A stretch of 64,000 bases of DNA from the NCBI RefSeq assembly GCF_000813425.1, contig NZ_JWIB01000013.1, positions 62,001 through 126,000 on the forward strand, read 5' to 3'. Under the pieces are notes generated by a model. It was given only the letters and a program-made list of their open reading frames with translations. It did not search any database and was not told the DNA's origin. Origin of the DNA: Sporosarcina sp. ZBG7A. Lineage in GTDB: Bacteria > Bacillota > Bacilli > Bacillales_A > Planococcaceae. The stretch's first letter is position 1. Each line of letters opens with the position of its first letter. Both the position numbers and the translations under genes were made by a program. Positions 35,469 to 45,125 of the stretch are shown here, piece by piece.

Positions 35469-35506
35469 GTTTCCTTTCAACGGAAACACTTTCCATCAGA
35501 CGGAAA
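35469..35506. promoter_or_regulatory. Tandem palindromic operator, probable IclR site
   Basis: Two inverted repeats of the form TTTCC-N7-GGAAA, the first extended to GTTTCC / GGAAAC (35469-35487), the second at 35490-35506. Their centres are 20 bp apart. They end just before the AGGAGG of the first catabolic gene. Confidence 0.65.
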
Positions 35507-35521
35507 ACAGGAGGCGGAATG

Positions 35522-36394
35522 ATGAGATACAGCAGTTCCATGTACAGTCCACTAAAGCACGTGATTATGAAACATCCAAAAGATGCATTTAAGTCTCAAG
35601 AACATCTATCAGAAAACTGGAAGACGTTCAACTATCTACGAGAACCAAACTTTGACGAAGCACTCAAAGAATTTTCAGAATTGACAAATATAATAGAACA
35701 ACAAGGTACTCAAATTGACTACCTTCCTTCAAGCGACAAAGTCGGCTTGGATTCAATTTACGCACACGATCCAGTGAAGTTCACTCCAGCTGGGGCACTC
35801 ATCTTAAAATCCGGTAAAAAACTTCGTCAACCCGAAGCTTCTGTATTTAAAGAGTTTCTAACTGAAAGAGGAATTCCTATTATTGGAGAACTTGTTGGAG
35901 ACGCTGTTTCGGACGCTGGGGATATCGTATGGCTTGATGACCGAACTTTACTCGTGGGAAGAGGCTATCGGACTAATGACGAGGCTATCCGCCAATTGAA
36001 AGAAATGACAGCTGATTTGGTTGATGAATTCATCGTCGTCCAGCTCCCACATGACCAAGGCGAGGAAGAATGCCTGCATCTGATGTCATTCCTGAGTGTT
36101 GTGGACAAAGATCTAGCTGTGGTGCATTCACCTTTAATGCCTGTTTTCCTCCGTCAGCTGTTACTCCAAAAAGGATTCCAGCTAATCGAAGTACCGAAAA
36201 AAGAATATGACACGTTAGGCTGTAATGTGTTGGCAATCGCTCCTCGTGTTTGTGTGCTGACGAATGAGAACGCTTCCACTATTCAGCAATTGAAAGATGC
36301 CGGTGCAACTGTACACGTTTATAAAGGACAAGAAATTAGTTTACTAGGTACTGGCGGTCCCACTTGTTTGACATGCCCAGTCGTTAGAGGATAA
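35522..36394 (+). CDS. Amidinotransferase-fold hydrolase (arginine deiminase/DDAH-like), copy 1
   Basis: 290 aa guanidino-group-modifying enzyme. Visible catalytic features: DAGDIVWLDD (acidic pair), HLMSFLS (histidine) and the C-terminal nucleophile in GGPTCLTCP. This superfamily hydrolyses arginine or methylarginine to citrulline plus ammonia or methylamine. AGGAGG lies 7 nt before the ATG at 35522 and 4 before an adjacent ATG at 35519. First gene of an operon with a second, divergent family member, an APC permease and rocB. Substrate specificity cannot be read directly. Confidence 0.8.
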   Translation: MRYSSSMYSPLKHVIMKHPKDAFKSQEHLSENWKTFNYLREPNFDEALKEFSELTNIIEQQGTQIDYLPSSDKVGLDSIYAHDPVKFTPAGALILKSGKKLRQPEASVFKEFLTERGIPIIGELVGDAVSDAGDIVWLDDRTLLVGRGYRTNDEAIRQLKEMTADLVDEFIVVQLPHDQGEEECLHLMSFLSVVDKDLAVVHSPLMPVFLRQLLLQKGFQLIEVPKKEYDTLGCNVLAIAPRVCVLTNENASTIQQLKDAGATVHVYKGQEISLLGTGGPTCLTCPVVRG

Positions 36395-36426
36395 AAAATA
36401 ATCGTAATTGAAAAGGAGAGAATACA

Positions 36427-37188
36427 ATGTTCACAAATGTAATCGTCAAGAAGCCAGGAAAAAGTTATTTGGAGGGTCTCACTACTTCTGATTTAGGAAA
36501 GCCGGATTATGAACTTTTACTAAAACAGCATGATGCATATTTGGAAGCACTCGAGAAATGTGGAGTTGCTGTAACGAAGCTCGAAGAAAGTGAAGAATTT
36601 CCGGACTCAACATTTGTGGAAGATGCTGCTGTATTGACACCAAACTTTGCAGTGATCACAAACCCTGGTGCGGAATCTCGAAACGCGGAAACAGTTGAAA
36701 TCGAAGCTGTCACTAAAAAGTTCTACAAGAAGTTTTACTTTATCCAATCCCCTGGAACGCTTGATGGCGGGGATGTTTTACAGGCAGAAGATCATTTTTA
36801 CATCGGAATCTCTGAACGTACGAACGAAGAAGGTGCGAAACAGCTTAAGGAAATCCTGGAGTCTGAAGGATACAAAGCGACGATTATTCCTTTGAAAGAG
36901 TTCTTCCATTTGAAGACAGGAATCGCTTACTTAGGAAACAACCAATTAGTTGTCGCTGGAGAGTTCGTAGACCATCCTGCATTTGACTCATATGAAAAGA
37001 TTGTCATTGGAAAAGAAGATGAGTACTCAGCGAACTGTATCCGCATGAACGATTATGTGATCATTCCAAGCGGCTTTCCGGAAACAAATCGCAAGTTTAC
37101 CGAAGCTGGCTATCAAACGATTGAATTGGACATGTCTGAAGTTCAAAAGCATGATGGCGGGCTTAGCTGTCTATCACTTCGCTTCTAA
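36427..37188 (+). CDS. Dimethylarginine dimethylaminohydrolase-like enzyme, copy 2
   Basis: 253 aa, the size and pattern of bacterial DDAH. Features: EEFPDSTFVEDAAVL near residue 55, GTLDGGDVL, HLKTGIAYLG (catalytic His) and the C-terminal nucleophile in GGLSCLSLRF. The expected reaction is N-methylarginine to citrulline and methylamine. It lies 32 bp after copy 1 and 40 bp before the permease. The two copies differ strongly, so they probably act on different guanidino substrates. Confidence 0.82.
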   Translation: MFTNVIVKKPGKSYLEGLTTSDLGKPDYELLLKQHDAYLEALEKCGVAVTKLEESEEFPDSTFVEDAAVLTPNFAVITNPGAESRNAETVEIEAVTKKFYKKFYFIQSPGTLDGGDVLQAEDHFYIGISERTNEEGAKQLKEILESEGYKATIIPLKEFFHLKTGIAYLGNNQLVVAGEFVDHPAFDSYEKIVIGKEDEYSANCIRMNDYVIIPSGFPETNRKFTEAGYQTIELDMSEVQKHDGGLSCLSLRF

Positions 37189-37228
37189 ATAACACAACAC
37201 GAGATTCGATCGAGAGGAAGGATGAACA

Positions 37229-38644
37229 ATGAAAACCCTGGAAGAACCTCAACTAAATCGTTCCATGAAAAGCCGCCACTTGATGATGCTGTCACTTGGC
37301 GGCGTGATCGGAACAGGTTTATTTCTAAATGTGGGTTATACGATCAACCAAGCAGGACCAGGAGGCGCACTTGTCGGTTATCTGATTGGCGGCCTGATCT
37401 TGTACATGGTCATGACCTGTCTCGGTGAACTCGCTGTCTATATGCCAGTAACAGGATCCTTCCAAAAATATGCTTCCCGATACATCAGTCCATCTGCCGG
37501 GTTTTCACTCGGTTGGATGTACTTTGTCGGGTCTGCCGCAACAGCGGGTGTTGAATTTACAGCTGCAGGAATCTTGATGCAACACTGGTTCCCACATACG
37601 CCAATATGGATTTGGTGTGCTGTGTTCATGGTTTTACTGTTCTCACTAAATGCACTTACAACAAAAGGCTTTGCGGAAGCGGAATTTTGGTTTGCAAGTA
37701 TCAAAGTCGTGGCTGTATTAGCATTTATCGTTATCGGTGGTGCCGCTATCATTGGATGGATTCCCTTGGATGGCATACCAACGCCACACTTAACGAATCT
37801 AGCACCATCTGGATTATTCCCTGCAGGAATTGCGATTGTCTTCATTACAATGATGAATGTCATCTTCTCCTATCAGGGTTCTGAATTAGTCGGGATTGCT
37901 GCTGGTGAAACTGAAAACCCCGAGAAGAATATTCCGAAAGCGATTCGGACGATTTTGTTCAGAATTGTCGTGTTCTATATCGCATCGATTGTCGTCTTGT
38001 CGGCAATCTTCCCTTCTGCTGAACTCGGGTTGATGCAAAGTCCATTCGTTACATTGATGGAACTTGCCGGAGTACCTTATGCAGCGGGAATTATGAACTT
38101 TGTCATTTTGACAGCGATTTTATCTGTCGGGAATTCCTGTTTATACGCATCGACTCGTTTACTTTGGTCCATGGCGAACGACGGAATGGCCCCTGCACTC
38201 TTCGGGCGTTTGACTAAACGACGAGTTCCTTTGAATGCATTGATTTTCACGATGGCATTTTCTCTACTCTCCCTTCTAACAAGTGTTATGGAAGCGGATG
38301 CAGTGTTTGTCTTGTTAATGTCTATCGCTGCAATTGCCGTCACGATTTCGTGGATGGGCATTGCAACGTCCCAATTACTATTCAGAAAACGCTATCTGAA
38401 ACAAGGTGGAAAACTGGAAGATCTCCAGTATCGAGTGAAGTTCTATCCATTAGTTCCACTTACTTGTATCTCGTTCTGTTTGATCATCCTTATTTTCCTT
38501 GCATTTGACCCAACACAACGTATTGGGTTGGTATACGGCATCGGATTCTTTGCTGCTTGTATGATTTTCTATAAGGTCAAACTCGAGAAAAAGCACCTCG
38601 CAGATGGCACGTTAAATCCCGAACCTGCAGAAGTGAATAACTAA
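37229..38644 (+). CDS. APC-family amino acid permease (RocE/AAT-like)
   Basis: 471 aa, 12 helices. The N-terminal MKSRHLMMLSLGGVIGTGLFL is the AAT-family signature, and the SYQGSELVGIAAGETENPEK segment is typical of basic-amino-acid permeases. AGGAAGG precedes the ATG. It sits between the guanidino hydrolases and rocB, so uptake of arginine or a methylated derivative is the likely role. Confidence 0.88.
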   Translation: MKTLEEPQLNRSMKSRHLMMLSLGGVIGTGLFLNVGYTINQAGPGGALVGYLIGGLILYMVMTCLGELAVYMPVTGSFQKYASRYISPSAGFSLGWMYFVGSAATAGVEFTAAGILMQHWFPHTPIWIWCAVFMVLLFSLNALTTKGFAEAEFWFASIKVVAVLAFIVIGGAAIIGWIPLDGIPTPHLTNLAPSGLFPAGIAIVFITMMNVIFSYQGSELVGIAAGETENPEKNIPKAIRTILFRIVVFYIASIVVLSAIFPSAELGLMQSPFVTLMELAGVPYAAGIMNFVILTAILSVGNSCLYASTRLLWSMANDGMAPALFGRLTKRRVPLNALIFTMAFSLLSLLTSVMEADAVFVLLMSIAAIAVTISWMGIATSQLLFRKRYLKQGGKLEDLQYRVKFYPLVPLTCISFCLIILIFLAFDPTQRIGLVYGIGFFAACMIFYKVKLEKKHLADGTLNPEPAEVNN

Positions 38645-38668
38645 CATCATAATTCAGGAGGCTATAGA

Positions 38669-40300
38669 ATGAGCAATTCACAATGGAATACACCCGCTTC
38701 ACTGAGAAGTTTACTGAACGAACTCGTAAGCAGGGACAGTCGCACACTGACAGCTGGTGAATGTACGTTTTCTACACGTGTTGCAGAAAAACTGAAGACA
38801 TTGGCATATTTCACGCACCATCCCGAGCATCTGAAGCTACACGATGCAGGTCTCGGAAGAAATTCCGTGCTCGCACTTTACAAGAATCCTACCGCAACAG
38901 ATACCATTGTCCTGATCAGTCATTTCGATACCGTTTGGACAGAAGAATATGGTGCATTGGAGCCTCTTGCCTTCCAACCTGAAGAGTTGACGGCTACACT
39001 TCATCAACTGACAGATGAACTTCCTGAAGATGCTCGGAAGGATTTGTTATCTGGAGACTACTTGTTCGGGCGCGGTACAATGGACATGAAGATGGGCTTA
39101 GCCCTTCACATGGCGCTTATTGAAAAGGCGTCCCTTGAACAGTGGCCCATCAATCTAGTACTACTGACGGTTCCTGATGAAGAAGTGAATTCAGCAGGGA
39201 TGCGTACAGCTGTCGAAGAACTCGTCCGAATGCGTGATGTGTATGGTCTTTCCTACAAACTCTTCTTGAACAGCGAGCCAACGTTTTCACAAGAACCCGG
39301 AGATCCTAAAGAATATATCTATTCAGGGACTATCGGTAAAATCATGCCTGCCGCCTTGTTTTATGGGAAAGAAACGCATGTCGGTGAGCCTTTAAAAGGA
39401 TTAACTGCAACGTATATCTCCTCTTTTTTAGCTCAGGAGATGGAATTCAATCCGTTGTTTAAAGAGACGAATTACGGAGAAACAACACCCGTCCCCGTCT
39501 CGCTTCAATTGAAGGATTTGAAGACTTCGTATTCGACGCAAACACCATATCGTGCTGCTTCGCTATATAACGTATTTCTAATGGATCGCGACGCTTCAGA
39601 AATCATGGAGCTGTTTTCAGATGTCGCCCATCAAGCGATGAGCGCTTGTAATGATTCATATAAAAAGATTTGCGAACGTGAAGGAACGGAGCCAGTCGGT
39701 GAAATTCGTGTGATGCGTTATGAGGAATTACTAGAGTATGCGCAATCGAAGATCGGTTCAGAGGCTGTTGAGGTGATAATCGGAAAGGCGATTCTGGATC
39801 AGGAGCTGGATGATCGGGATAAATGCTTTAAAATTACAGATGCGCTACTCATTGAATGTCAGGAACTAACGCCTGCAACTGTCCTATTGTTTGCACCTCC
39901 CTATTACCCAGCTGTGAACACTTCAGAAGATCCTCTGGTGATCAAGTCCATTGACCTCATGAAGAAGACGGCCACGGAGTTAGGGACTCATGTCGATCAA
40001 GTCCATTACTTCAATGGGATTTGCGATTTGAGCTATGTCCACTATACGGGGACTGCGACAGGGTGGACTGCTTACGAGCACAACACGCCTGTATGGGGCA
40101 AGACCTATAGTATTCCATTTGAAGCAATGACGGAGTTGGATGCACCTGTATTGAATGTAGGACCATTCGGTAAAGATGCCCATCAACGAACAGAGCGACT
40201 TCATATTGAGAGCGCGTTTGTGCGCTTGCCTGTAATGCTGGAGGTTTTGGTGAAGAGTATGTGTTCAGAAGTAGCAGAAATGGAACCAGTGATTTCATAA
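38669..40300 (+). CDS. rocB: RocB-type M20 peptidase, arginine utilisation protein
   Basis: 543 aa, the length of RocB. M20 metal motifs: LISHFDTVW, GRGTMDMKMGLA, VPDEEVNSAGM and a late FGKDAHQRTERLH. The biochemical role of RocB is not settled; in Bacillus it belongs to arginine/ornithine utilisation. AGGAGG precedes the ATG. Last gene of the four-gene operon, with a strong terminator after it. Confidence 0.88.
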   Translation: MSNSQWNTPASLRSLLNELVSRDSRTLTAGECTFSTRVAEKLKTLAYFTHHPEHLKLHDAGLGRNSVLALYKNPTATDTIVLISHFDTVWTEEYGALEPLAFQPEELTATLHQLTDELPEDARKDLLSGDYLFGRGTMDMKMGLALHMALIEKASLEQWPINLVLLTVPDEEVNSAGMRTAVEELVRMRDVYGLSYKLFLNSEPTFSQEPGDPKEYIYSGTIGKIMPAALFYGKETHVGEPLKGLTATYISSFLAQEMEFNPLFKETNYGETTPVPVSLQLKDLKTSYSTQTPYRAASLYNVFLMDRDASEIMELFSDVAHQAMSACNDSYKKICEREGTEPVGEIRVMRYEELLEYAQSKIGSEAVEVIIGKAILDQELDDRDKCFKITDALLIECQELTPATVLLFAPPYYPAVNTSEDPLVIKSIDLMKKTATELGTHVDQVHYFNGICDLSYVHYTGTATGWTAYEHNTPVWGKTYSIPFEAMTELDAPVLNVGPFGKDAHQRTERLHIESAFVRLPVMLEVLVKSMCSEVAEMEPVIS

Positions 40301-40341
40301 TCTAGTGAATTACTTTTTGAAGATAAATTATCAAAAAGTAG

Positions 40342-40381
40342 AAACCCTGTCTACCCCTCATAGAAGGCGTAGACAGGGTTT
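40342..40381. terminator. Bidirectional intrinsic terminator
   Basis: 13-bp stem AAACCCTGTCTAC / GTAGACAGGGTTT with a T-run, between convergent rocB and the MFS gene. Confidence 0.92.
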
Positions 40382-40386
40382 TTAGA

Positions 40387-41682
40387 TTAAGCTTTTACTG
40401 GCTCTTCATCCGCCACGTTCGGACGGTTGCTTTCATCCAAGAAGAAACTAGCTATGAATCCGACGACTAGCAGAATCGCAGCAAGATAGAATCCAGACGC
40501 GAGACTGCCTGTTTTGTCTGCAAGAAAACCTGTGATATAGGGTGCCAAAATGGAGGCAGACATCCCTAGGAAATTATAGACACTGAATGCTGTACTGTAT
40601 GCTTGCTTCGGAGCATTGTCCGCTACGACTGCCACTAATATAGGATTCGTACTAATCTTACCGAAAATACCGTAAAGAATCAGTGCGATGTACACCATTG
40701 TCATACTTTCAAAGAATACAATGGACGCAACCGACAGAAAAGCAATCGGGAGCATGAGCTGAAGAACTGGTTTACGTTTTCCGATTTTGTCACTCCACAT
40801 ACTGAGGAGTAGGGAACCTGGAATCGCTGCCCATGGAACGATAGAAGATACAAACGCCACTCTCCCTCCGACAATACCTCTATCCGCTTCCAAGTAATAA
40901 GGGAGCCACGTTAGTAGCATGAAGAATCCGTAGATGGAAGCAAAAATGATAATGTAGGAAACGAGTAAGTTCTTGTTTTTGAACAGAACACTTAACTTTA
41001 TCTTCTCGCCTATGTCTTCAGGATTTTCTGAAGCTGCAGCCGCAGCTTGGCGCTCTTTCCTGCTTGGATCCCGTTTAACTACGACGTACATCATGATTGC
41101 AACAACAATCGATAACCCCGCGATGATGAAAAATGGGACTCGCCAATTCAATCCAAATTCACTTACCGAATAACTGGAAAGATAATATCCAATCGATGTA
41201 CCAAATGCCATACCACTGTTAATGATCGCACTTCCAAGTGTAATTCGTTTTGCCGGAATTGCTGATGAAGAAATCCCGTACTGTGGTCCATAATAAGTAC
41301 CTTGACCAGCTCCAACAATGAACCACGCTGCCATGAATAAGAAGAACGTCGGCATTCCGCCGGCTACTGCTGCGAACAAGCCCCCAATCAGAAAGCCTGG
41401 TACGAGCACACGCTTTCTTCCGATTTTATCTCCCATTAATCCTGAAGGAACCTGCAAAGCTACGTTACCGATAAAGTTCACGCTGACAATCAATCCAAGT
41501 TGTGCTTGTGTTAAGCCGAATTCACTTTGCATATCCCCCATCACTGGGTTCAAGACAGTTCGTGTCGCATAGAGTGCAACCCATCCAAGAAAGAAAACGG
41601 TAACTAATTTAACCCAATACGGAATGAGCGGTTCACGTTTGAGACCGACTCCTTCCTGTTCACGCATAGAGTGCTGTGCCAT
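40387..41682 (-). CDS. MFS transporter
   Basis: 431 aa, 12 helices. MFS loop motif GLMGDKIGRKRVLV lies between helices 2 and 3 and its counterpart SDKIGKRKP in the second half. The overall pattern (ALYATRTVLNPVMGDM near the N-terminus) resembles anion:cation-symporter or sugar-phosphate-type MFS members. AGGAGGT precedes the ATG. It follows the DUF1116 gene by 18 bp in one operon, so it probably carries that enzyme's substrate or product. Confidence 0.82.
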   Translation of the reverse strand: MAQHSMREQEGVGLKREPLIPYWVKLVTVFFLGWVALYATRTVLNPVMGDMQSEFGLTQAQLGLIVSVNFIGNVALQVPSGLMGDKIGRKRVLVPGFLIGGLFAAVAGGMPTFFLFMAAWFIVGAGQGTYYGPQYGISSSAIPAKRITLGSAIINSGMAFGTSIGYYLSSYSVSEFGLNWRVPFFIIAGLSIVVAIMMYVVVKRDPSRKERQAAAAASENPEDIGEKIKLSVLFKNKNLLVSYIIIFASIYGFFMLLTWLPYYLEADRGIVGGRVAFVSSIVPWAAIPGSLLLSMWSDKIGKRKPVLQLMLPIAFLSVASIVFFESMTMVYIALILYGIFGKISTNPILVAVVADNAPKQAYSTAFSVYNFLGMSASILAPYITGFLADKTGSLASGFYLAAILLVVGFIASFFLDESNRPNVADEEPVKA

Positions 41683-41700
41683 TTTAACCTACCTCCTCTT

Positions 41701-42963
41701 TTAGCTATGGACATTCAGTTTTTCAGCATACGCTTCGATTGCTTTTTCAAAACAAGCGAGTGGCGCACGTGCCTGACCTGCACCAATTTGAGGAAGACCC
41801 GCTTTTTTGTGAGCAATACCTGTGTTTATCAAAGGTTCAATGCCAGTTTCAACAATCTTTCTTGCGTCTACACCTAGACAAGTTCCTTGGAAATCCCATG
41901 TTGGAATTGGAAAGTTTGCATTATGACTCGTAACGATTTGACTCATTTCATCACTGATTTCGCGGGCTTCTTTATACCCTCCAGCTCCGACAAAACGTGC
42001 AAGTCCTGGTGAAGCCACCATGGCCATGCCTCCAAGTCCATACGCTTCCATAATCGCGCTGTCTCCAATATCGCCATTCGCATCTTCTTGGCTATAGCCA
42101 GTGAAATACAACCCTTTTGGAACATTGACAGGAGCCGTAAACCATTGGTCTCCCATTCCGCTAATTCGAATGCCGAACTCTTTACCATTCCGGCACATTG
42201 CCGTAACAATAGTTCCTTCTTCGATTTTACGGGCACCGTCGAGGACCGATTTTCCTGAAGCCATTACGATATTCAAGAAGAACTGCTCAGCATCCGCGAT
42301 GAATTGAATGACATCTTTCCGATCGTCCTTATCCATTGGGACAGCCATCAAATATGGACTGATTTCCTTCAGGAACACGAGAGTGGATGCCATATTCCGC
42401 ATATGGAATTCGTCACCCATCGTAATGGCCTTAGCAATCAATACGTTCAGATTCATGCCACCTTCCATAGAACGTAGCGCTTTTGCTAACGTTGGACCCA
42501 ACACATCCCGCATCCACTCCAGACGATCAATGACCTCTTTTGAATACGCTCCAAATCGTAGGACATTTCCAATTCCTTCATTCATCGTACAGTAGGCTTC
42601 ATTGCATTCTGACCGATTTTCTACAACAAAGACCGGCATGTTGCCTGATGTGATTCCCCCCATCGGCCCGACTGCGTTCACATGATGGCAAGGCATGAAC
42701 TCCACTTCACCATTTTGGAGAATCGCTAACGCATCCGCTTCCGTTTCTGCCCAGCCTTCGAACAGAGAAGCTCCAATGCAAGCACCTTGCATTGGACCTG
42801 TCATGTCTTGAAATTCAATCGGTGGTCCTGCATGCAACAATAGTTTTCTTCCATTAAACTCTTTTATTTTTTCTTTGGCGGGTACAACATCAATTAGAAA
42901 AGGTGCGCCTTCTCTAATTTTGTCCACGACAAGCTGATTTCTTTGTTCGATAGTTTCATCCAT
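41701..42963 (-). CDS. DUF1116 (YlbE/AllG-like) family protein
   Basis: 420 aa. Features include HAGPPIEFQDMTGPMQGACIGA near the N-terminus and GGITSGNMPVFVVEN. This is the DUF1116 pattern; in E. coli YlbE (AllG) works with FdrA and YlbF as an oxamate carbamoyltransferase. Here no fdrA-like partner is adjacent, only an MFS transporter. AAGGAG lies 8 nt before the ATG at 42963; a GTG three codons earlier falls inside the SD. The function alone is unclear; nitrogen or oxamate metabolism is a guess from the family. Confidence 0.78.
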   Translation of the reverse strand: MDETIEQRNQLVVDKIREGAPFLIDVVPAKEKIKEFNGRKLLLHAGPPIEFQDMTGPMQGACIGASLFEGWAETEADALAILQNGEVEFMPCHHVNAVGPMGGITSGNMPVFVVENRSECNEAYCTMNEGIGNVLRFGAYSKEVIDRLEWMRDVLGPTLAKALRSMEGGMNLNVLIAKAITMGDEFHMRNMASTLVFLKEISPYLMAVPMDKDDRKDVIQFIADAEQFFLNIVMASGKSVLDGARKIEEGTIVTAMCRNGKEFGIRISGMGDQWFTAPVNVPKGLYFTGYSQEDANGDIGDSAIMEAYGLGGMAMVASPGLARFVGAGGYKEAREISDEMSQIVTSHNANFPIPTWDFQGTCLGVDARKIVETGIEPLINTGIAHKKAGLPQIGAGQARAPLACFEKAIEAYAEKLNVHS

Positions 42964-43218
42964 TGAAATCACTCCTTTACCGCAGGTTTCACCTGCAATA
43001 TGATCCGTACTCTACATAGCTTGCTTGCAACTTCATCAGTAATATGAACCGGCAAATCCTACTTGCAGAAAGAACTTTTCATGGGGGTGCGCATCCCAAT
43101 TTTGGTTGAGAATTGGATTCTCTTTCCAATGCAAATATAGCATGCAGACAATTGCCAAACCCTTTAAAAAAGTGGCAAGACATTGCAAAATGATTAAAAA
43201 ATTTGAAAATTATACCTT
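42964..43218. other. Upstream region of the DUF1116-MFS operon
   Basis: No gene seen. Minus strand: an extended -10 (TGC TATATT) at 43134-43142 may be the operon promoter. An inverted repeat TTGCCA / TGGCAA (43152-43157 and 43173-43178) lies just upstream and could be an operator. Confidence 0.35.
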
Positions 43219-43290
43219 CTCCCTGATAGGGAGAGGAATCTTATAAAATAGAAATAGACCGCCTTTCTCCTTATTAGGGAAAGACGGTCT
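43219..43290 (-). terminator. Two hairpins after the 131-aa secreted protein gene
   Basis: A 12-bp stem with one mismatch, AGACCG.CTTTC / GAAAG.CGGTCT (43256-43290), is followed on the minus strand by a T-rich tail, then a 6-bp hairpin CTCCCT / AGGGAG (43219-43233). It probably ends the PstS-like operon. Confidence 0.6.
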
Positions 43291-43399
43291 GTTATTGACG
43301 TTTGTACAATATGTAACGAGCCGATTGTAAAAGCACTTGGTGTTTGTGCAGTCGTATCAGTAAAATTACTAGTTTCGTTTTTCCAATTTGATGCACGGT

Positions 43400-43795
43400 T
43401 CATTCAGCTATGTCTAACGGCAATACTGAATCATTCTCTATGTATCTGGAATAATTCCAACTTTTATTGGATACATCCGTACAAGCTCGATCCACACATG
43501 TAAATATATAGGATTGCTTTTTGGTTACGACAATCACTTCATAGTTATCCATGGATGTCGGGTCCACTCCATTAAATCGGTTTACTCCCTGTTTGATGGC
43601 GTAGACAGTTTCTTTGGATGCGATGTCCTGATACTGTTTATTCCCCAGCACCATCATGGTCATTTCCCCTAAAATCACTTGGTCCTCAAAGTTAGGCGAT
43701 TGCGCCCGGGTGCTATAGCGGTCGACGGCCAAATACAAGACAGATACGGTGCTTGCAAATAATAGAAGGGAGAGTATGAGCGTTGACTTTTTCAT
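43400..43795 (-). CDS. Small membrane-anchored exported protein, unknown family
   Basis: 131 aa. One N-terminal hydrophobic helix (about 5-24) with no lipobox is followed by a soluble outer domain of about 105 residues with two cysteines (FTCVDRAC), which could form a disulfide. I do not recognise the family. AAAGGAG precedes the ATG. It is the last gene of a three-gene operon after a PstS-like protein, 93 bp downstream. Confidence 0.65.
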   Translation of the reverse strand: MKKSTLILSLLLFASTVSVLYLAVDRYSTRAQSPNFEDQVILGEMTMMVLGNKQYQDIASKETVYAIKQGVNRFNGVDPTSMDNYEVIVVTKKQSYIFTCVDRACTDVSNKSWNYSRYIENDSVLPLDIAE

Positions 43796-43888
43796 TGGAT
43801 AGCAACTCCTTTTTTGACAGGTTCATAATCGTTTCCCTAGATACTCAAAAGGCACATTGACATTGTGCGGGTCATGGGGTTTCGTTCC

Positions 43889-45043
43889 TTAGTTCCCTTT
43901 TTGTAGCGAAACATAGCCAGATTTCTCCATTAACTGTTGCCCTTCTTCTGATACAATCCAGTCGATGAACTGCTGTACTTTTGGATTATCCGTGCCTGCT
44001 GTAACGATATAAAACTCACGTACTAGTGGATATTCACCTGAGCGGATCGAGTCGTTTGTGGGTGCCACACCATCTATATTCAGCAGCTTGATTTTATGCT
44101 TTTCCATTAATTCTAACGTTGTGAATCGGTGTGAAAATCCAATTGCATTTTTATAATTCCGATACTCTGCACGCTGCTTAACGTTTCCGTACCCCTCTCT
44201 AAACTCGGCCTCGGTCGCGGGCTTCGTCAGCGGTGTGTCTTCCATAAATTGTTCTAACGCCTTCTGTCCCCTACTGCTCTCTTTCCGCTGATATGCGATG
44301 ATCGGCATGTCCTTTCCACCTACTTCATCCCAGTTTTCGGTAGTCCCAGCATAGATTTCTCGGATTTGCTGAGTCGTCATGTTCTGCACCGGATTTTTCT
44401 CATTTACAAAAAATACGAATGCTTCTTTGCCAATAGGTGTCACTGTCAGTTCAAGCCCTGCTTTTTTTGCTTTGTTATAGTGCCATTTCATAGGTGCAGT
44501 AGTAAAAATCATATCCGCCTTACCTTCGATCAAATGCGTAAATGAATAGCCTCCACCATCCCCCATTACGAGACCATCTTTCATATACGAAGGATAGTCC
44601 CCTTCAGGATAAACAGCTTCGACAAAAGCTGCATACATGGGATATAGCCAAGTCTCCCCATCCAGTTTCGGCAAAGACTCTTGAAGTTTCAACGATGCAG
44701 GTGTTCCAAGTTGAGCAAGTTTAGAATCCTCTCTAAATGGCTGGTAAAACGTTGGATTTACTTCTTCGTTCACTGTCGGAATGCTTTCAGTGTATGCTTC
44801 CCGAAGTGGAACGTATCCTGTAATCGCCAGCGCAATACTGGCAATTCCGATGAAGGTCAAGATCCTCTTTCGCGTATTGAAGAATCTATATAAGGATAAG
44901 GAGAAGGCCAAATATAAAACTGTTGGAAATACAATAATAAAAGGAATGTGATAAGCCGTTCCATTCATCATCGCAATGATGAAGGCAATAAAAGTTAGAA
45001 CTAAGAGTACAACAAGAAGCATTGCTGATAATAAAGCCGCCAC
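43889..45043 (-). CDS. Membrane-anchored PstS-like phosphate-binding protein
   Basis: 384 aa, GTG start with AAGGAGGGG 6 nt upstream. Residues 1-80 hold about three helices and a cytosolic basic turn (FFNTRKR), not a lipoprotein signal. Residues 110-384 form a PstS-type periplasmic-binding fold (GDGGGYSFTHLIEGKADMIF, PIGKEAFVFFVN, NWDEVGGKD, SRGQ). The helical part is homologous to the 85-aa protein encoded just upstream. No PstCAB genes are adjacent, so it may be a sensor and not an importer subunit; this is inference. Confidence 0.78.
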   Translation of the reverse strand: MAALLSAMLLVVLLVLTFIAFIIAMMNGTAYHIPFIIVFPTVLYLAFSLSLYRFFNTRKRILTFIGIASIALAITGYVPLREAYTESIPTVNEEVNPTFYQPFREDSKLAQLGTPASLKLQESLPKLDGETWLYPMYAAFVEAVYPEGDYPSYMKDGLVMGDGGGYSFTHLIEGKADMIFTTAPMKWHYNKAKKAGLELTVTPIGKEAFVFFVNEKNPVQNMTTQQIREIYAGTTENWDEVGGKDMPIIAYQRKESSRGQKALEQFMEDTPLTKPATEAEFREGYGNVKQRAEYRNYKNAIGFSHRFTTLELMEKHKIKLLNIDGVAPTNDSIRSGEYPLVREFYIVTAGTDNPKVQQFIDWIVSEEGQQLMEKSGYVSLQKGN

Positions 45044-45125
45044 TGAAATCCCCTCCTTTAAAATGAAATTTTTATCGTTGTTGGAGTTTATTATTGCATC
45101 ATTACTTTTCCACTATTGGAATGGA

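Noticed and set aside
43171-43190. Sigma-54-like TGGCA-TTGCA pair
   Set aside because: The spacing is one base short of the -24/-12 rule and no plus-strand gene follows.
43194-43403. 69-codon minus-strand open frame
   Set aside because: It runs through two terminator hairpins and has no recognisable product.
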